A stretch of DNA of 64,000 nt from Gonapodya prolifera JEL478 (lineage: Eukaryota; Monoblepharomycota; Monoblepharidomycetes; Monoblepharidales; Gonapodyaceae). Each line of letters starts with the position of its first letter. Positions within the stretch are counted from its first letter, which is position 1. The DNA lies in assembly GCA_001574975.1 (NCBI GenBank), contig KQ965734.1, positions 63,610-127,609 on the forward strand. The letters are read 5' to 3'. Positions 10,881 through 22,815 of this stretch are shown one piece after another. The notes beneath the pieces were generated by a model. The model ran no database searches. It saw nothing but the letters and a program-made list of their open reading frames with translations, and was not told the DNA's origin. The position numbers were made by a program, and so were the translations under genes.

Positions 10881-12824
10881 TTACGCAAACGCTCCACCCT
10901 TTGGCACTTCGTCGGTCAATTCAGGTGTTCCTTCCGCTCGAGGGGACGAGAACTTGGTCTGGAGGAACGTTTTGATCATTCCCTCCTGTTTCTGGTCCAT
11001 GGCGTAGTACGCTTCAAGGAAAAGTGAAATGCATCAACGGACGAGAACACTGAAGGAAACCGTCCACCAATCTCACCATCGGCGCACTTCTCAAACGGAA
11101 GCCTGTGCGTGAGTAGGACAGTCGGGTCGTGCTCCCCGGTCTCGATCTTCTTCATCAGTTCCTTCCAGTACCTAATTTGAGACGCCGTCAGTCTTCGTTC
11201 ATCAGTCCCAACACTTCATCATACATACTTTTGCACCGGCGCTTGGCCACACCCAATCAGTCTGATCCCCTTCTCCATCACTCCACCAATCAGCAGCCCG
11301 TTTGTCGTTCCTGCGTAGTCGGCAATCACACCGATCGAACCAAACTTTCATCGCGTTGTGGGAAGACATCAGGGTGGTCGGTGAGGAAGATAAAGAAAAA
11401 CAGGGGGAACATACCTTTCTCACGGCCCGAATGCACTCATTCAGAACCTCTGGCTGATCCGTCTCCAGCCCAATCGCCGCCTGGATCGTATGCGTCCACG
11501 ACTTGCGATACCTGAACCCAGCGCAGTCGATGCACCTGTCGAGCCCACCTGGGTACTTTTCGAGGATCGTGGTGACAACCGCATCGGCACCCCGTTCCTT
11601 TTCAAGCTCCTCAAAGTTGTACACGTCGACGCCAAACTTCTCGTGTGCGAACTTGAGCCGCGCGGGCACCTTGTCGATCCCGACGATGCGCGCGGCGCGG
11701 AAGGTACGTTGGAGCCATTGGCAGACTTCGAGCCCGATGGGACCAAGCCCCTGCAGCGAAGGAAGGGAAGTGTTGGCGTTGAAAGTGCTGGCGGCACAAA
11801 CACAAAAAAAAGAGGACGCTACTCACCCAAACTCCAATAGTCTCCCCTTGCTTGCATCCCGTGTCAAAGACGGCATGGTAGCTTGTTGCGACAATGTCCG
11901 ATAGGAACAGAGCCTTCTCGTCAGGCACGGTGTCCGGCACTTTCAGCAGGTTGAAGTCGGCAAAGGGCACGCGCACGTATTCCGCTTGGCACCCGCCAAA
12001 GCCACCGACGAAGTGGGAGTAGCCGAAGATCCCGGAGGTTGTTTGGCCGTATCTGAATGGCACGGAAAGAGTTTTAAGAGGTTATTCGAAGTTCGCATGC
12101 AAATTATACGCACAACTTTTTCATAATTGGAGAGGCATTCGTCGTGTCGCACGCAGTCGTGAGCATCTCTTTGCAGAACCGACACGAGCCACAGGAGATG
12201 GGAAAGCAGATGCTACGGTGCGCGAAGAGAAGGAAAGAGAAAAAGAGGGTTGGGGTGAAGCGGGGAAATAATGACGGCTTCGATCAACAAAGTTCGAGAC
12301 TTTCGAGGTAAACAGAAACCTACACGACTCTGTCACCGATTTTGTACTCCCCGTTAGACAGCGCCTCGCCAAGCTCGTCGATTCTGCCCATCCTAAATAA
12401 ACGGTGACCTCATCAATCGAGTCACATCACATCATGTTTCAAGTAATTGCTCACGCTTCATGGCCAAGCACAAATCCACGCTCCAGATCCATGATTTCCC
12501 CATGGAGAAGGTGAAGGTCTTGCGAAAGAAAGTCAGTGAACCGACTTCGAACCGACTTGCAATGACACCATCGAAATTCCCAAAAGACGAGCTCTACCCA
12601 CCGCTTCCACACACCGTGCTTCCAGTCACTCTGATGACTGCATCTTTTGGGTCGGTGACTGCCGGGATCGGCTCTTGCGTCATCCTCACGTCGTTTTTGC
12701 CCCACCACGTGCACGCGAGCATCTTCTCATCGCCGGGGCGGGTCTTTGGATCCTTGGTCAGCGAGAGCGCGTGTGCGGGGCCGAGGTATTGGTCGAGCTT
12801 GTGCACGGCTTGCGTGAATGCCAT
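10881..12824 (-). CDS. Zinc-dependent alcohol/formaldehyde dehydrogenase (MDR family)
   Basis: Medium-chain NAD(P)-dependent alcohol dehydrogenase, closest in pattern to glutathione-independent formaldehyde dehydrogenases. It starts with MAFTQAVHKLDQYLGPAHAL at 12824. Visible parts in order: MLACTWWGKNDVRM, the catalytic-zinc region STVCGS...LHLLHGEI...GFVLGHEA, the structural-zinc loop CGSCRFCKEMLTTAC with spacing CX2CX2CX7C, and the Rossmann glycine motif GLGPIGLEVCQW. The C-terminal catalytic-domain end is GMIKTFLQTKFSS, and the stop TAA is at 10881-10883. It has about seven exons with short introns. The substrate is not fixed by sequence; formaldehyde or another small alcohol or aldehyde is likely. 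It looks whole. Confidence 0.88.
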
Positions 12825-14117
12825 GGTGGGTTCGTTTGAGTGCAGCCGTTTGAGTGCAGCCTTTAATGTAAATTGTGGCCACAGCTGAGTTTACATTGCT
12901 GGAGTTCTGTGTTATGGCGGAGAAATACCAATGTTTATTGAGATGTATAACAGCTCATCTGTACGCTAAACGATTTGTCTCTCTTGGACTCGACTACTGT
13001 TTTGACCGCCGTGCACTTACGGTTCAAGTCGAAGATTTTTCAGTCCTTGTTACAAACTCTTTAATATTTGCCAATAATTTTGGGACACCGCACAACCTAT
13101 AGCTTCTCTGGCACGGTCCGAAAAGCCAACCGAGGAAACTGTCCCAAAAACACCGGCTACATATCCACCATGTACTTTTTGCCAGCTTAGCATTGCACCA
13201 AACTCCGGCATAAAGCTGGTACCTTTTTGCTGGGATGACGGCTGTACTGCTTCAGAGAAATGAAACTGACTTTTATGATCTTAATTTTGTGGCATTGAGG
13301 TTCGCACAGTCAGCGCTTAAAGTGAAGAGCTTTCATGTAATGTTGGAGATCCGGTCTCAAAAGGACGGGGCAAGAGAGAAAGGTAGACGTAAGGTGTTTG
13401 TGTTCAGGCCCCTGGCCTCATGTGGAACTCAACCAAAGACGATTATCCCGAGTTGCACCGACGAAGACCGACGAAGACGTTTGCCAAGTCTTTTCAAAGG
13501 AAAAGGAGCAGGAAGCGGAAAAGCAACAAGGTGCAAGGCGTATGCCATAGGAGAGACCAGGAGCGCGTGGACAGGGTGAATAAAGGTGGGTGGTGAGGCG
13601 GAGGCGGAAGGCGGGGTTCAAATCACACCAGACTGATGCTGGAGCGGATGATGAGGAATGGGATGGTGAACGAGAAGGAGCGGTCTTGATTGTGGGTCTT
13701 CTGGGTGGAGCAGTGTTGCGAGGGCAAGCTGATTGTGGGTCAGCGAGGGTATACTGGACCCGGGGCTAGAGGAAGGAGGAAGGAGGAGAAATTATGGGAA
13801 AGGAGCTGATATTTCTGTTGAGTTGAGCGTCAGGGCTAGCGTTAATGAGTATATGGCGGTGCAGGCCAAGTTTGGAACGGTTCTTGGGAACTGGAAAGCG
13901 TATATGGAGAGGACTACGGGTACGGAACAAAGTGGCTCAAAGTGAGAAGGTACCATCAGAGGAACTAGAAGGGATAGAGGTGGCTATCAGGGGGAGAACA
14001 ACTGGGTTGCAAGAGTTTCCCTGTTCTCGATAATATGTTCGGCCCAATGACTCTCGTTATGCTTCTCGCCGAAGGTTCACCGAAAACGCACAAGTGTACC
14101 TTGCCAATAACGCTGCA
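12825..14117. other. Intergenic between divergent genes, no gene seen
   Basis: A 1.3-kb divergent spacer between the dehydrogenase (-) and RasGEF (+) genes. It likely carries both promoters. ORFs up to 114 codons (for example 13235-13579) have no domain and atypical composition. Confidence 0.45.
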
Positions 14118-17100
14118 ATGTCGAACACAGCAAATGTCGACCGCGTCCGAACACTACTGGACCGTGCAAGAGCCGAGGCCGCCACTGGCTCTGCGAAGGA
14201 CGGATTCGCAGACGCCGTGGCGGCACTGGAAGCTGCAGCACAGGCCCTGCGTGGGGTTGGGGTCCGGGAGGCCGGATCCGGGACTGGCGCGGGAGTGTTC
14301 GGGAAACCCGCAAATACGTTGGTGTCTAGTACCGGTGGGGACCAGGTGCGCCAACTACTTCAACACGCGCGGGCGGCGGTGGAACTTGCACAGCAACAGT
14401 GGGAGCGAAGTGAGGGGGAGAATTTGAGTGGGGCAGGGTCGGGGTCCGTTTCGCGTTCCTCGACTCCCACCACGAATGGGACTGTTGTGGGTCAAGTAGG
14501 ACTCGTACAACCTATGAAGGCACCACCACCCAAACCACCGAAACCGCGAGGGCTGGATGGTGAGTTGTGGTGTACATAGCTCCCCTCTCCTCGTTGAATG
14601 ACTATGCCGACCTTTCCTTCCACTTTCCAATCCACCCCTTCCGCACCACTCCACTTAACGCCGCTACGCTCACACAGCACCAATCCCCTCTACCACCACC
14701 GCGTCTCCCTCAACCCTCCGCCGAGCCGCCACAGTGTCATCCTCCGGTTGGTCCTACACATCCCCTTCCACACAGCCTACGGCTCCTCCTTCCGGAAGAT
14801 CTACTCCCCTCACAAGACCTTCCCCTCCCTCACCCGCCACCCGCCCACTCTCAACAATCGACACTCCGACTATCCCATCCCGCCCGGCCACTCCGTCATC
14901 CTCTCCCTCACTACCTGCTCGACCTGTCGCTGCCGCTGCAATTGGAAACCTTCGGGGATCATCTCCTAGGGCCTCATTTGACGGAGGGGTGGGAGCCAGT
15001 GCTTTTGCGGGACTCCGAGCAGCGGCCCTGGTGTCCTCCCACCGCGCCTCGCTAGAATCATCCCCGAGGTCCTCTTTCGACGGAGGGACTGCTTCTGGAA
15101 CAGTAACGAGACCAGCTCCTCCATCGCACCGAACTTCCCTTGAAAATTCTCCCCGGTCGTCATTTGATGGACCACCCCCACCCATTCCCGCCCGGCGTAG
15201 CCTCTCTGCAGACCGCCGACCACCTTCCCCTCCTCCTACCGGTGCCGCACCACCCCCGATACCCCCCCGCCGGAGTATGTCTGCCGACCGGCGGCCTCCA
15301 ACCCCCACGCAGCCCGCCCCCCTTGGCCGTCCTGGGAGTGCCGCCAGCATTGGCACGCAGGCCACGGCTGACGGGGTGGAGGATCACCTGCACATAGCTG
15401 CGGGACTCGCGCGGGTGCGGGGTCCCGTTGCTGTTCGAGGGATCCCAGGAACAGGGATGGCGAACCCACAGAGGGAACAGGGACGGAGACGACCAAAGGT
15501 ACCAGGAAGTCCTCTGTTGAGGTTCCATGGGGAGTTGCAGCGGCAATTGGATGTAGTTGCTGCAGAGATGAGAACGGGGGATCTGGCGTCAGCAGCATCC
15601 GGTGGCGGATCATTACCACCGTCTGCCACTTCATCTCCGGGTTCCCTCTCCCCGGACGAGCGACTCAGGGCCCTCAAGGAGGCACATGCAGCTATTCAAA
15701 TGGGGCAGGGCCGAGTGATTGCTCTCATGGACCTTGCCCGTCGCACTTCCCTATTGGACCTCCGCCCCGCCGTACTTGCCCGCGTCCTGGCTTCTATTGA
15801 TCAGCACGTGTTCCTTTCGGTGCGTCCATCGGACATTGTGTACCACCGGCCTCCGAAAAACCCGAGTGAGCGCCTACAACGGTCCACCGACCTGTTCAAC
15901 TTCTTTTCACGAGCCGTTGAGGCGTCGATACTGGAACAGCCCCTCGCATCAATGCGGGCTCGTGCTATCCATCACTGGGCCGAGGTGTGCGGGGAACTTT
16001 GGCGCTGTCGATGCATGCAGGCGCTCAAGGCCATAACGTCAGCCATGACAACCCCACCGATCGCCCGCCTTCGAGCCACGTGGAGCGTTGTACCCGCTCG
16101 GAGCCTGAAAGCTCTTGCAGAGTACAAGAACGTTTTAAGTGAGGAACACAACTACTGGTCGTACCGGGAGTGGGCTGGCCGAAACGCCGTCAGGCCCGCC
16201 GTGCCCTTCCTGGGAGTGTACATACAGGACGTTTATTACCTCGCCGCGGTTGTCAAGAAGGAGGTGGGAACGGACGACCCGGAGATCCTTTTGGGTGACA
16301 CGAGGGTGGCCGAGGTGGTAGAACGAGTCGCGTGGTACCAGCAAGGTCAACGATACCAGCACGTCATGAGGGACGGAAAGGGGCAAACGGTGGATATGAG
16401 TGAGATGTTCTTTGGAAAGGATGAAGCGAGGAAGGGTGAGGCGGACAGATTGTCGGCGGGAGAAACGGAGTTGGGTAAGAGGACATCTGCGGCATCAATT
16501 GGTGGTGGTGTCGTCGCGTCTATTCTGGCAGCAGCTGCCGCGGCCCCCGCTGCACTGCCGACGGGAGGGATGGCAGCGGGGGAGCGGACCTCAATGTATC
16601 AGATGCTGATGGGGGCAGTTCCTGTCTCTGGCGACCGGTCTGACATTGGAGGTGCAGCCCGAGAGGTCCTTCACGCTCTTCTCCGAGCGATCCCTGGTGC
16701 AGGCAAAAAGGGGAGCGGGGGTCCAATTTCAGGAACCGTTGAGGATGGACTGAAGGAAATGGACGGGGACCAGATGGCGGTGTTCGTGGCGCATTGGGTG
16801 CTGACGCGGGAATGGCTCTCGGAGCAGGAGGTGGACGAGTTGTCGGCCCAAAGAGAACCCAAGTTGGTCGGCGAGGAAGAAGAATCGGGATGGGCAGGCG
16901 CGGGGCGGCCTTTGAGCGGACTGGACGAGTACTCAGAGAGGGGTGAGAGGCGGTCATGGATACTCAAGAAGATGATGCGTGATGTTGCAACGAGAAGTTG
17001 GAGTGGCGAGGGAGACGACGATGACGAGTCCGACGGGGTTGTGCATAGGACCAGACATTCCATGGTTGAAGGGCTGATCGGTGGTGACGGGGATGGGAAG

Positions 17101-18189
17101 AAGTCCAAGCGGTGGAGCCGAGGCACCAGTGCCGGGAAGGAAGACCGACGCTCGCTCAGTCTGTTTGGAATCGGCAAGGGGACGGGCAGTGGGACGGGAC
17201 ACGAGCGCATTTCATCGGCGTCTGAAGGGAGCACCACACTGGTGGAATCGACACGAGACTCGGGTGCGTCTGGGCACTCGTCTGTGTCATCGAGTTCGGG
17301 GATATCACCTGCGAGCTCGAGGCCCAACTCCACCATGGGTTTACCCAACAGGCTTTCCACAGCGTCCAGCGCAGACGACGTGCATGGACCGTCTGGGAAG
17401 CGGGCGAGCAAGGCGGAAGGGGATGCACCTGCATCGAAGCCAGGGCAAGGCGGAGCGCCCAAACCGTTTGCGTACCTCTCGGCGGACCAGCTGGGCATGC
17501 GCAAAGTTGGATCAGAGCACCGGCGAGCAGCAACGGTGGGGGAATCGGCGGCGATGGAAGAGGTGACTGGCGCCGCCCATCTCCCCGCGGCGCACAAGCC
17601 CCATCGGATGTCTGCAGGGGTGAGGTTTGCTGACGCAGGGGAGACGAGAGATGTTGGAAACGCGGGAGGTGATATGTCGCCAACGAGGAGCCCAAGTGCA
17701 GACTCGGTTGTGAGGGCGCTTACACCGGCTGCGACGCCTCCGCTTCCCGCAAGAGTTCCACCCACACCTTCCCGAGGGGGCAAGCCAACCACCGTTTCCA
17801 TCGGGGGTGATGTTTCCCCCAAATCATCCATGCCCTCTTCCATGTCGCTGGGAAACCTGTCTAGTCGTGCGAAATCGCCCCCTCCAGACCTCCCTGCCCG
17901 GCGCATGTCGGCACTTCTGTCAGGACCTGTTTCACCTCCCGTGCCCCGTCTTCCTCCCCGTACCGCATCACCCAAAGATTCTGTGGCGATGCCTAGTGAG
18001 CCGCCTCAAGTCCCCACGCCGATTCCAACGTCTGCCCTTGGATTGACGGGGACGGGAAAGCCGCGAGGTCCCCTTGGAGATCCAAACGCCGCGCTGGCCC
18101 AGATTCTCGCTCAGCGACAAGCGGGGACAGATTCGGCGGACGACCTTGCGCTGAGACGACGGAGCACGCTGAAGCGGATTGGACAATAG
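14118..18189 (+). CDS. Ras guanine-nucleotide exchange factor (RasGEF/CDC25 domain)
   Basis: Activates Ras-type GTPases by GDP release. Two exons, 14118-14559 and 14678-18189, join in frame (LDAPIPST) and give about 1317 residues. The first ATG in frame (MSNTANVDRVRTLLDRARAE) begins a helical N-terminus that could be MIT-like. A long low-complexity region follows, with Pro-rich SH3-ligand-like motifs (PPPIPARRSLSADRR, PPPIPPRRSMSADRR) and repeated SPRxSFDG motifs. The RasGEF domain spans about residues 470-670: RRTSLLDLRPAVLARVLASI, FNFFSRAVEASIL, CMQALKAITSAM, RLRATW and PAVPFLGVYIQDVYYL. The C-terminal half is Ser/Pro-rich, probably disordered and phosphorylated. No SH3 domain or RasGEFN box was recognised with confidence. 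Targets are unknown. Confidence 0.9.
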
Positions 18190-18565
18190 GGCAGATGATG
18201 AGTCGCCTGGTGGGATTTGATTTTGGTCTTAATTAATTTCGGGGTTGTGGAGGGGATTGAGTTGGAATTCCACGCTGTATTTCGCGGTTTGGCACCTCAT
18301 GCTGCATATCTTAGAGCATTTTTGGATTGGAATATTAGTGCAATGTACGTTAGATGATTGCATAATGACAAGCTAACATCAAAGCCTCGTTTGAATGAAT
18401 GTGCTAGTTGCTACTTCGGTCCCATCAATGTCTTCTGAGTGTTTCTTGACGCACACCGCAGGATTTATTGGTACTCATTTTTATATGATTAGAATTAGAA
18501 TGGTAAACTAATTTGAAAAGGGGAAAAGCAGTTCCTCGAACAATTATTCTTTGCGCCTTGATTAT
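18190..18565. other. Intergenic, AT-rich, nothing seen
   Basis: A convergent spacer between the RasGEF gene and the next minus-strand gene. It probably holds 3' UTR signals; no ORF with a domain. Confidence 0.45.
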
Positions 18566-19454
18566 TTATTCTACTCCAAGTCCTCCAGAAATTCCATACC
18601 GCATCCCACTTGCTGTTACAACGATTGCTCCCAATGCATGTGCAGTCTCTTGCGCATCTTCAGGGAAGTTGGTTCCCGCCAGGACGGGGACAACCTTGCA
18701 ACGTCTCAATTCTTGCTTCCATTTTTGGTACTCAGGGTTAATCACTGCACGGAGTCGATATAGTAATGTAGCTGCCCTTGCGTAAGTCTGCTGCACCTTT
18801 GACTGTGTTCATATTGTCCACAATGAGTATCACTCAACAAAGGAATCTAAAAAGGAATATCACTGAGCACTTGCAACATTCACGGAGTGCTTTGCTTCCA
18901 GTAGAAAAAGCGACTTCTTTGAAGATGAGTAGTAGACGCCTTCCCACTCCTGCACTGGTTTTCCCTTGCTATCCAACAAGATCCTGGGAATTCGACTACA
19001 TCTCCCAGGGAGCCAAGAAGTTCCTTAATCACCAGCTTCCGAACTTCCTCCTCCAGTGCCTGATCCTCTTGCTGTGTCCAGCGTTCCTCTGCAATAAAGG
19101 CACTGATGAGACTGCTATTCGGTATATAGGTCTTTCCATCTGAAAGTGAGTCAACGGTGTTGAACACAACATCGCCAATTTGACCATCAGTCTGTAGCTG
19201 CTTGAGCCCATCGGCCCGGAAATTACGAACTATCGATGAAAGGTGACCATAGGCGGAGTTGTGATCATTCTCCTGGAATGTGCGCGACTTACGAATAAAC
19301 CGTAGGTCTTCATCGGAGGCCACGCTGTACGATAGAAGTTCCCGTCCGCATCAAAGGTTGGCAGAAAGAATGTCTTCTTGTGAGGAATGACACAGCGTGG
19401 GCTTTCAGGGACTGTCCCTCTGTCTAGTTCAGAGATTCTTTTCTCAGGCTGCAT
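18566..19454 (-). pseudogene. PD-(D/E)XK nuclease-like protein, probably broken
   Basis: The coding pieces read in order: an N-terminal stretch (PHKKTFFLPTFDADGNFYRT), a helical part (RWTQQEDQALEEEVRKLVIK), a segment VQEWEGVYYSSSKKSLFLL ending in an EAK motif (PD-(D/E)XK-like motif III), and a C-terminus (VVPVLAGTNFPEDAQETAHA ... GMRYG). From memory, this order resembles a family of fungal and oomycete proteins with restriction-endonuclease-like domains, including some Crinkler-type ones. The pieces lie in different frames that I cannot join cleanly by introns, so the gene is probably degraded with at least one break. The family assignment is tentative. Confidence 0.4.
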
Positions 19455-19769
19455 GGGTTCGGATAAAGGATTTCCAGTACGAGAACTCTATCGATAGGGA
19501 CTCGGTTGAAGGCCGGAGCGAATGTTCGCTTTGCTTTCCTTGCGCCCCTACGGTCAGTTCGGAGGACCCCGAGACCTCAATTTGCACGGGGCGCTGTTCC
19601 GCCACCCGATGAGGATTGAGTAGCGATACCCACACGGTGGCTTGAGTGTGCGAGTACCGGCGAGCAAGACGGGAAAGAAAGCATCGCAGAATGGCGGCTA
19701 GCCCTGCTTTGGTCCTTTGGAAGAATTGTTTCGGACCTGCAACTCCACACGCCTTTAACGCGAGCTGCC
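19455..19769. other. Divergent spacer, no gene seen
   Basis: Lies between the broken minus-strand gene and the acyl-CoA dehydrogenase gene. It probably includes the promoter of the latter. ORFs are short. Confidence 0.4.
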
Positions 19770-21103
19770 ATGCCTGACTTTCTATCGCCCGACCTTGTTT
19801 CTCTGCGAGACAAGGCCGCTAAACTCGCAGACGATCTCCGCAAAATACTTAGTGATTCCGCGTCCGATTCCGACTCGTTCCCTCGAGTCCGCGACGCATC
19901 CAAAGCCGCAGGTGTCTACGAACTCACATCAAAATCATCCACATCGGCCCTTGCCATGCTCGTCGTCCGCGAAACCCTCGCCTCGCGGGGGGTCGGCCAT
20001 CTCGCAGGTATCTTTGCACCCGACCCGGGATTTCTCTCAGGAGCGCAGGAGCCTGTGAGGGCATCTCACCTTGTTCCTGTTCTGGATGGAAGAAAGAGAT
20101 GGGGCTTGGGAATCACGGAGCCCGCTGGCGTGACGCGCCCAACGTCAGCAAGGGTTGATGGACAACAGCTCGTCATAAACGGCACCAAATCGTACGTTAC
20201 GGGCGGACAGCAAGCGGACTTTGTTGTGGCACTTGTGGAGGTGGAAGGCAAGGGACCTTCAATGGTGAGACGGGTTTTTTGTCCGCGACGACGGAAGCCT
20301 AAGCGCGTTGCGCTGACCGAGGACCGAGCGGAGCGAATTATCTGCGCGAAGCGCGAATGACACTGCGCAGCGCCCATATTCCCGCTGGAGGCGAGCGATC
20401 CACGCGAAGCGGAATACCAATATTGAGGCGTGGGGCACTTTACAATATCCCCGCGTTCCATGCGTCACTACCCATTTAATCATTGCAAAAAAAAAAAAAA
20501 CAGGTCATCATCGACACAAACCTCCCCGGCGTCTCCATTTCCCGCCGCTTCTCCTCCATCGACGGATCCGCCCACGCCGCCTTCCTCTTCCAAGACGTGC
20601 GCGTTCCCCTGCACAACGCGCTGGGCAAGCCAGGGCAGGGCCGCTCTTCGGCACTCGTGCGCATCTCCCAAGTGCGCCTCGCAGTCGCAAGTGAAGCCGT
20701 CGGGTCATGCATCTACATTCTGGACGTCGTCGGAGAGTTCCTGTCCCGCGCAAGGAAGGGCGGCGCGCGGGCCCAGTCGGAGCGGATTCGTATGCGGTAC
20801 GGACACCTCCGCGCGCTCACGTACGCCGCGCGCGCGACCGTGTACCGTTCGGCCCGGCTCGTGGATTCGGGCCAGGACGCGGTGAACGAGATCATCGCTG
20901 CGAAGCTCGTCGCCACGGAAGTCGCCGGAGAGGTCGTTGATACCGCGATTCAGCTCGTCGGTGGCGAAGCGCTTGTGGTGGGACACCCCCTGGAGGAAAC
21001 CATGCGAAGACTCAGGACGCTCCGACTGGCGGAGGGTGAGACGGACACGTTGCGCGTGAATTTGGCGAGAGGGCATTTTGATTTGAAGAAGGGCAGATTG
21101 TAG
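19770..21103 (+). CDS. Acyl-CoA dehydrogenase family protein (short form)
   Basis: FAD-dependent acyl-CoA oxidation (beta-oxidation type) is the family role. There are two exons, 19770-20264 and 20504-21103, giving 364 residues (SM|VIIDTN at the junction). Visible: a short N-terminal helical domain (FLSPDLVSLRDKAAKLADDL), the middle beta-domain (WGLGITEPAG, INGTKSYVTGGQQADFVVAL) and a C-terminal helical bundle (VRLAVASEAVGSCIY, AIQLVGGEALVVGHPLEETM, RLRTLRLAEGETDTLR). The N-terminal domain is shorter than in most family members. The last segments match the usual QIHGG...YRDAR...EG motif region, as in ACAD10/11-like proteins, but the catalytic base was not identified. The 239-nt intron is longer than its neighbours' and ends in a poly-A run before CAG. 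Confidence 0.82.
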
Positions 21104-21378
21104 ATTGTGATGGCGATTTATTTAATGCCAAGACTTTTCCAAAATTATGGAAGTTCTCCGAAAGTGCGTCCGATGACATCAAGGAAGTGGACTGAGCCGG
21201 AAGATCAACGCAAAATCACGAAATTGATCGCCGCCGCAGCACGCCCCTCCTCCGCCATCCCCACTCTATACACGTCCAGCTCGCTCTTGGGCACGCCCTT
21301 GGTGTGGCGCAGAAAGTGATACATTGCCTTGCTGAGGCCACCACTCCACATTCCCATCATTAACTGGTATCAACCCCA
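21104..21378. other. Intergenic, nothing seen
   Basis: A short spacer between two plus-strand genes; the promoter of the secreted protein is expected here. Confidence 0.4.
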
Positions 21379-22720
21379 ATGCCATCCATCCGCAACGCCG
21401 TCTGCGCGCTCAGCATCGCGTGCATCGTGATCGCCGGTGAGATCGACGCATCTACACCCTCCGGAGATCCATCAAAGTAACGATCCCATCCGATCCCCCC
21501 CGCGATCGTCCATGGATCACACACATCTAGCGCCAGCTCATGGCACTAACAGCACCATGAACAGTACCATGAACGGTGTGTGGTGTATGCTGCGCGGGAT
21601 CGTCTTTTGCTCTCATGCTCATCATATTCATCTCACGTAGGCACCACTATTCGCCGGCCGAACATGAACCCGGGCCTCAGTGGTATCCACGGCTGTACGT
21701 ATCGCTCAAGTGTACTATTCGCCCGCTGCCCACTCACACATGTCTATGCGCAACGCAGCCGGACCCTACGGTTATGGCTCGGGCGAACCCGGATGGCCCC
21801 AACTCCGCCGTCTCGCACTCGACAGGCCCGACTTCAACAACCGCCCCGTGTGTTTTCTCGAGAAGCAGCTGTTTGTCGCGCGCCCGACGGTCCTCGATAA
21901 CCCCGTAAACATGAATATCGACTACACCATCGACTACGGGTGCTCGATGCAAAAGTGCTTCGTACCCAAATTCCCCATGAACGCGCTCGCGAAAATGAAT
22001 CTGACCAGCCGCGCTCTGTACCAGCAGTGGACCACCAAGTACCACGACTGGCTCGTCAACTTACGCGCAAACTTCTCCTCCAACCTCACCCTCGCGCTGA
22101 ACAACACCGTCGACGGGTGCGCCAAGCAGGCCATCAACATGTCCATCGATGCCGTCAAGCAGAAGTACTGGAAGGTCCTGCCGGAATTCGAACATTCGGT
22201 GCCGGGGCACATTGGACTCGACTTCCTCAACGCGAACGTGTTCCCCAAGCTCAAGATGGCCGGCGTACCACCGAATGGTATTTTGACTTTCAACAACATG
22301 ACCATCAACGTTACCGCGTTCGCAAACCTCTACTACGAGCCGTTCCAGCAATGCCTCAAGTCGAACCTCACGGTCGTGAGCCAGAAAATGAAGGCCGGTG
22401 CCGATGCATTAGTGGCGCAACAAAACACCGCCTTCATAAACTCAATGAACTCGATTTTGCCATTGGGAGTCAAAGGCAAAGTCACCATCGTCGAAGGCAT
22501 GTCGCTCCTCACTGTAGACGGTGCTCCTCCTCGGTGAGCCTGATATCGCGTTCTCCATTTGGTATTGTTTGTTTTGAACCTTCACTCGCTTCCAAGATGC
22601 TGCGTCAATATGCTCAGCTATGACAAGGAAATGCAACAATGCAGCGGCGGCACACCGCCCTACTTTTACACCGAAATCTTCAAGCGAAACTTCTGTCTCA
22701 CGACGTGTAACGTCATGTGA
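21379..22720 (+). CDS. Secreted Cys-rich N-glycoprotein of unknown function
   Basis: I do not recognise it. Exons 21379-21436, 21641-21694, 21759-22534 and 22597-22720 fit in phase and total 1012 nt including the stop, about 336 residues. Exon 1 encodes a signal peptide (MPSIRNAVCALSIACIVIAG). The mature part has about ten Cys (for example PVCFLEK, YGCSMQKCF, DGCAKQAI, QQCLKS, RCCVNM and a C-terminal CLTTC) and several N-x-S/T sites (NLTS, NFSSNLT, NNTV, NMS, NMTINVT, NLT). This supports an extracellular, disulfide-bonded glycoprotein. No transmembrane segment or catalytic motif is visible. Confidence 0.75.
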
Positions 22721-22815
22721 ACATGCTCAAGTTTTCTATCCACATAGCTTCTGTTTGAGTGCCTGTAATATAAATCCAAATCAAATGTGTTTTAGTACAA
22801 TCATAATGTCTTCGC

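Noticed and set aside
13590-13650. GGGGTTCAAATCACACC, similar to a tRNA T-arm
   Set aside because: No acceptor stem, D-arm or anticodon arm can be paired upstream.
14754-15365. 203-codon minus-strand ORF, Gly-rich
   Set aside because: Antisense of the Pro-rich linker of the RasGEF.
16671-17975. 434-codon ORF on the minus strand inside the RasGEF gene
   Set aside because: Antisense shadow of GC-rich coding sequence; no domain, and the plus-strand frame is clearly the gene.
21680-22537. Start of the secreted glycoprotein at 21680 in the uninterrupted ORF
   Set aside because: An exon with signal peptide at 21379 and in-phase introns fits better, and the uninterrupted ORF lacks a secretion signal.
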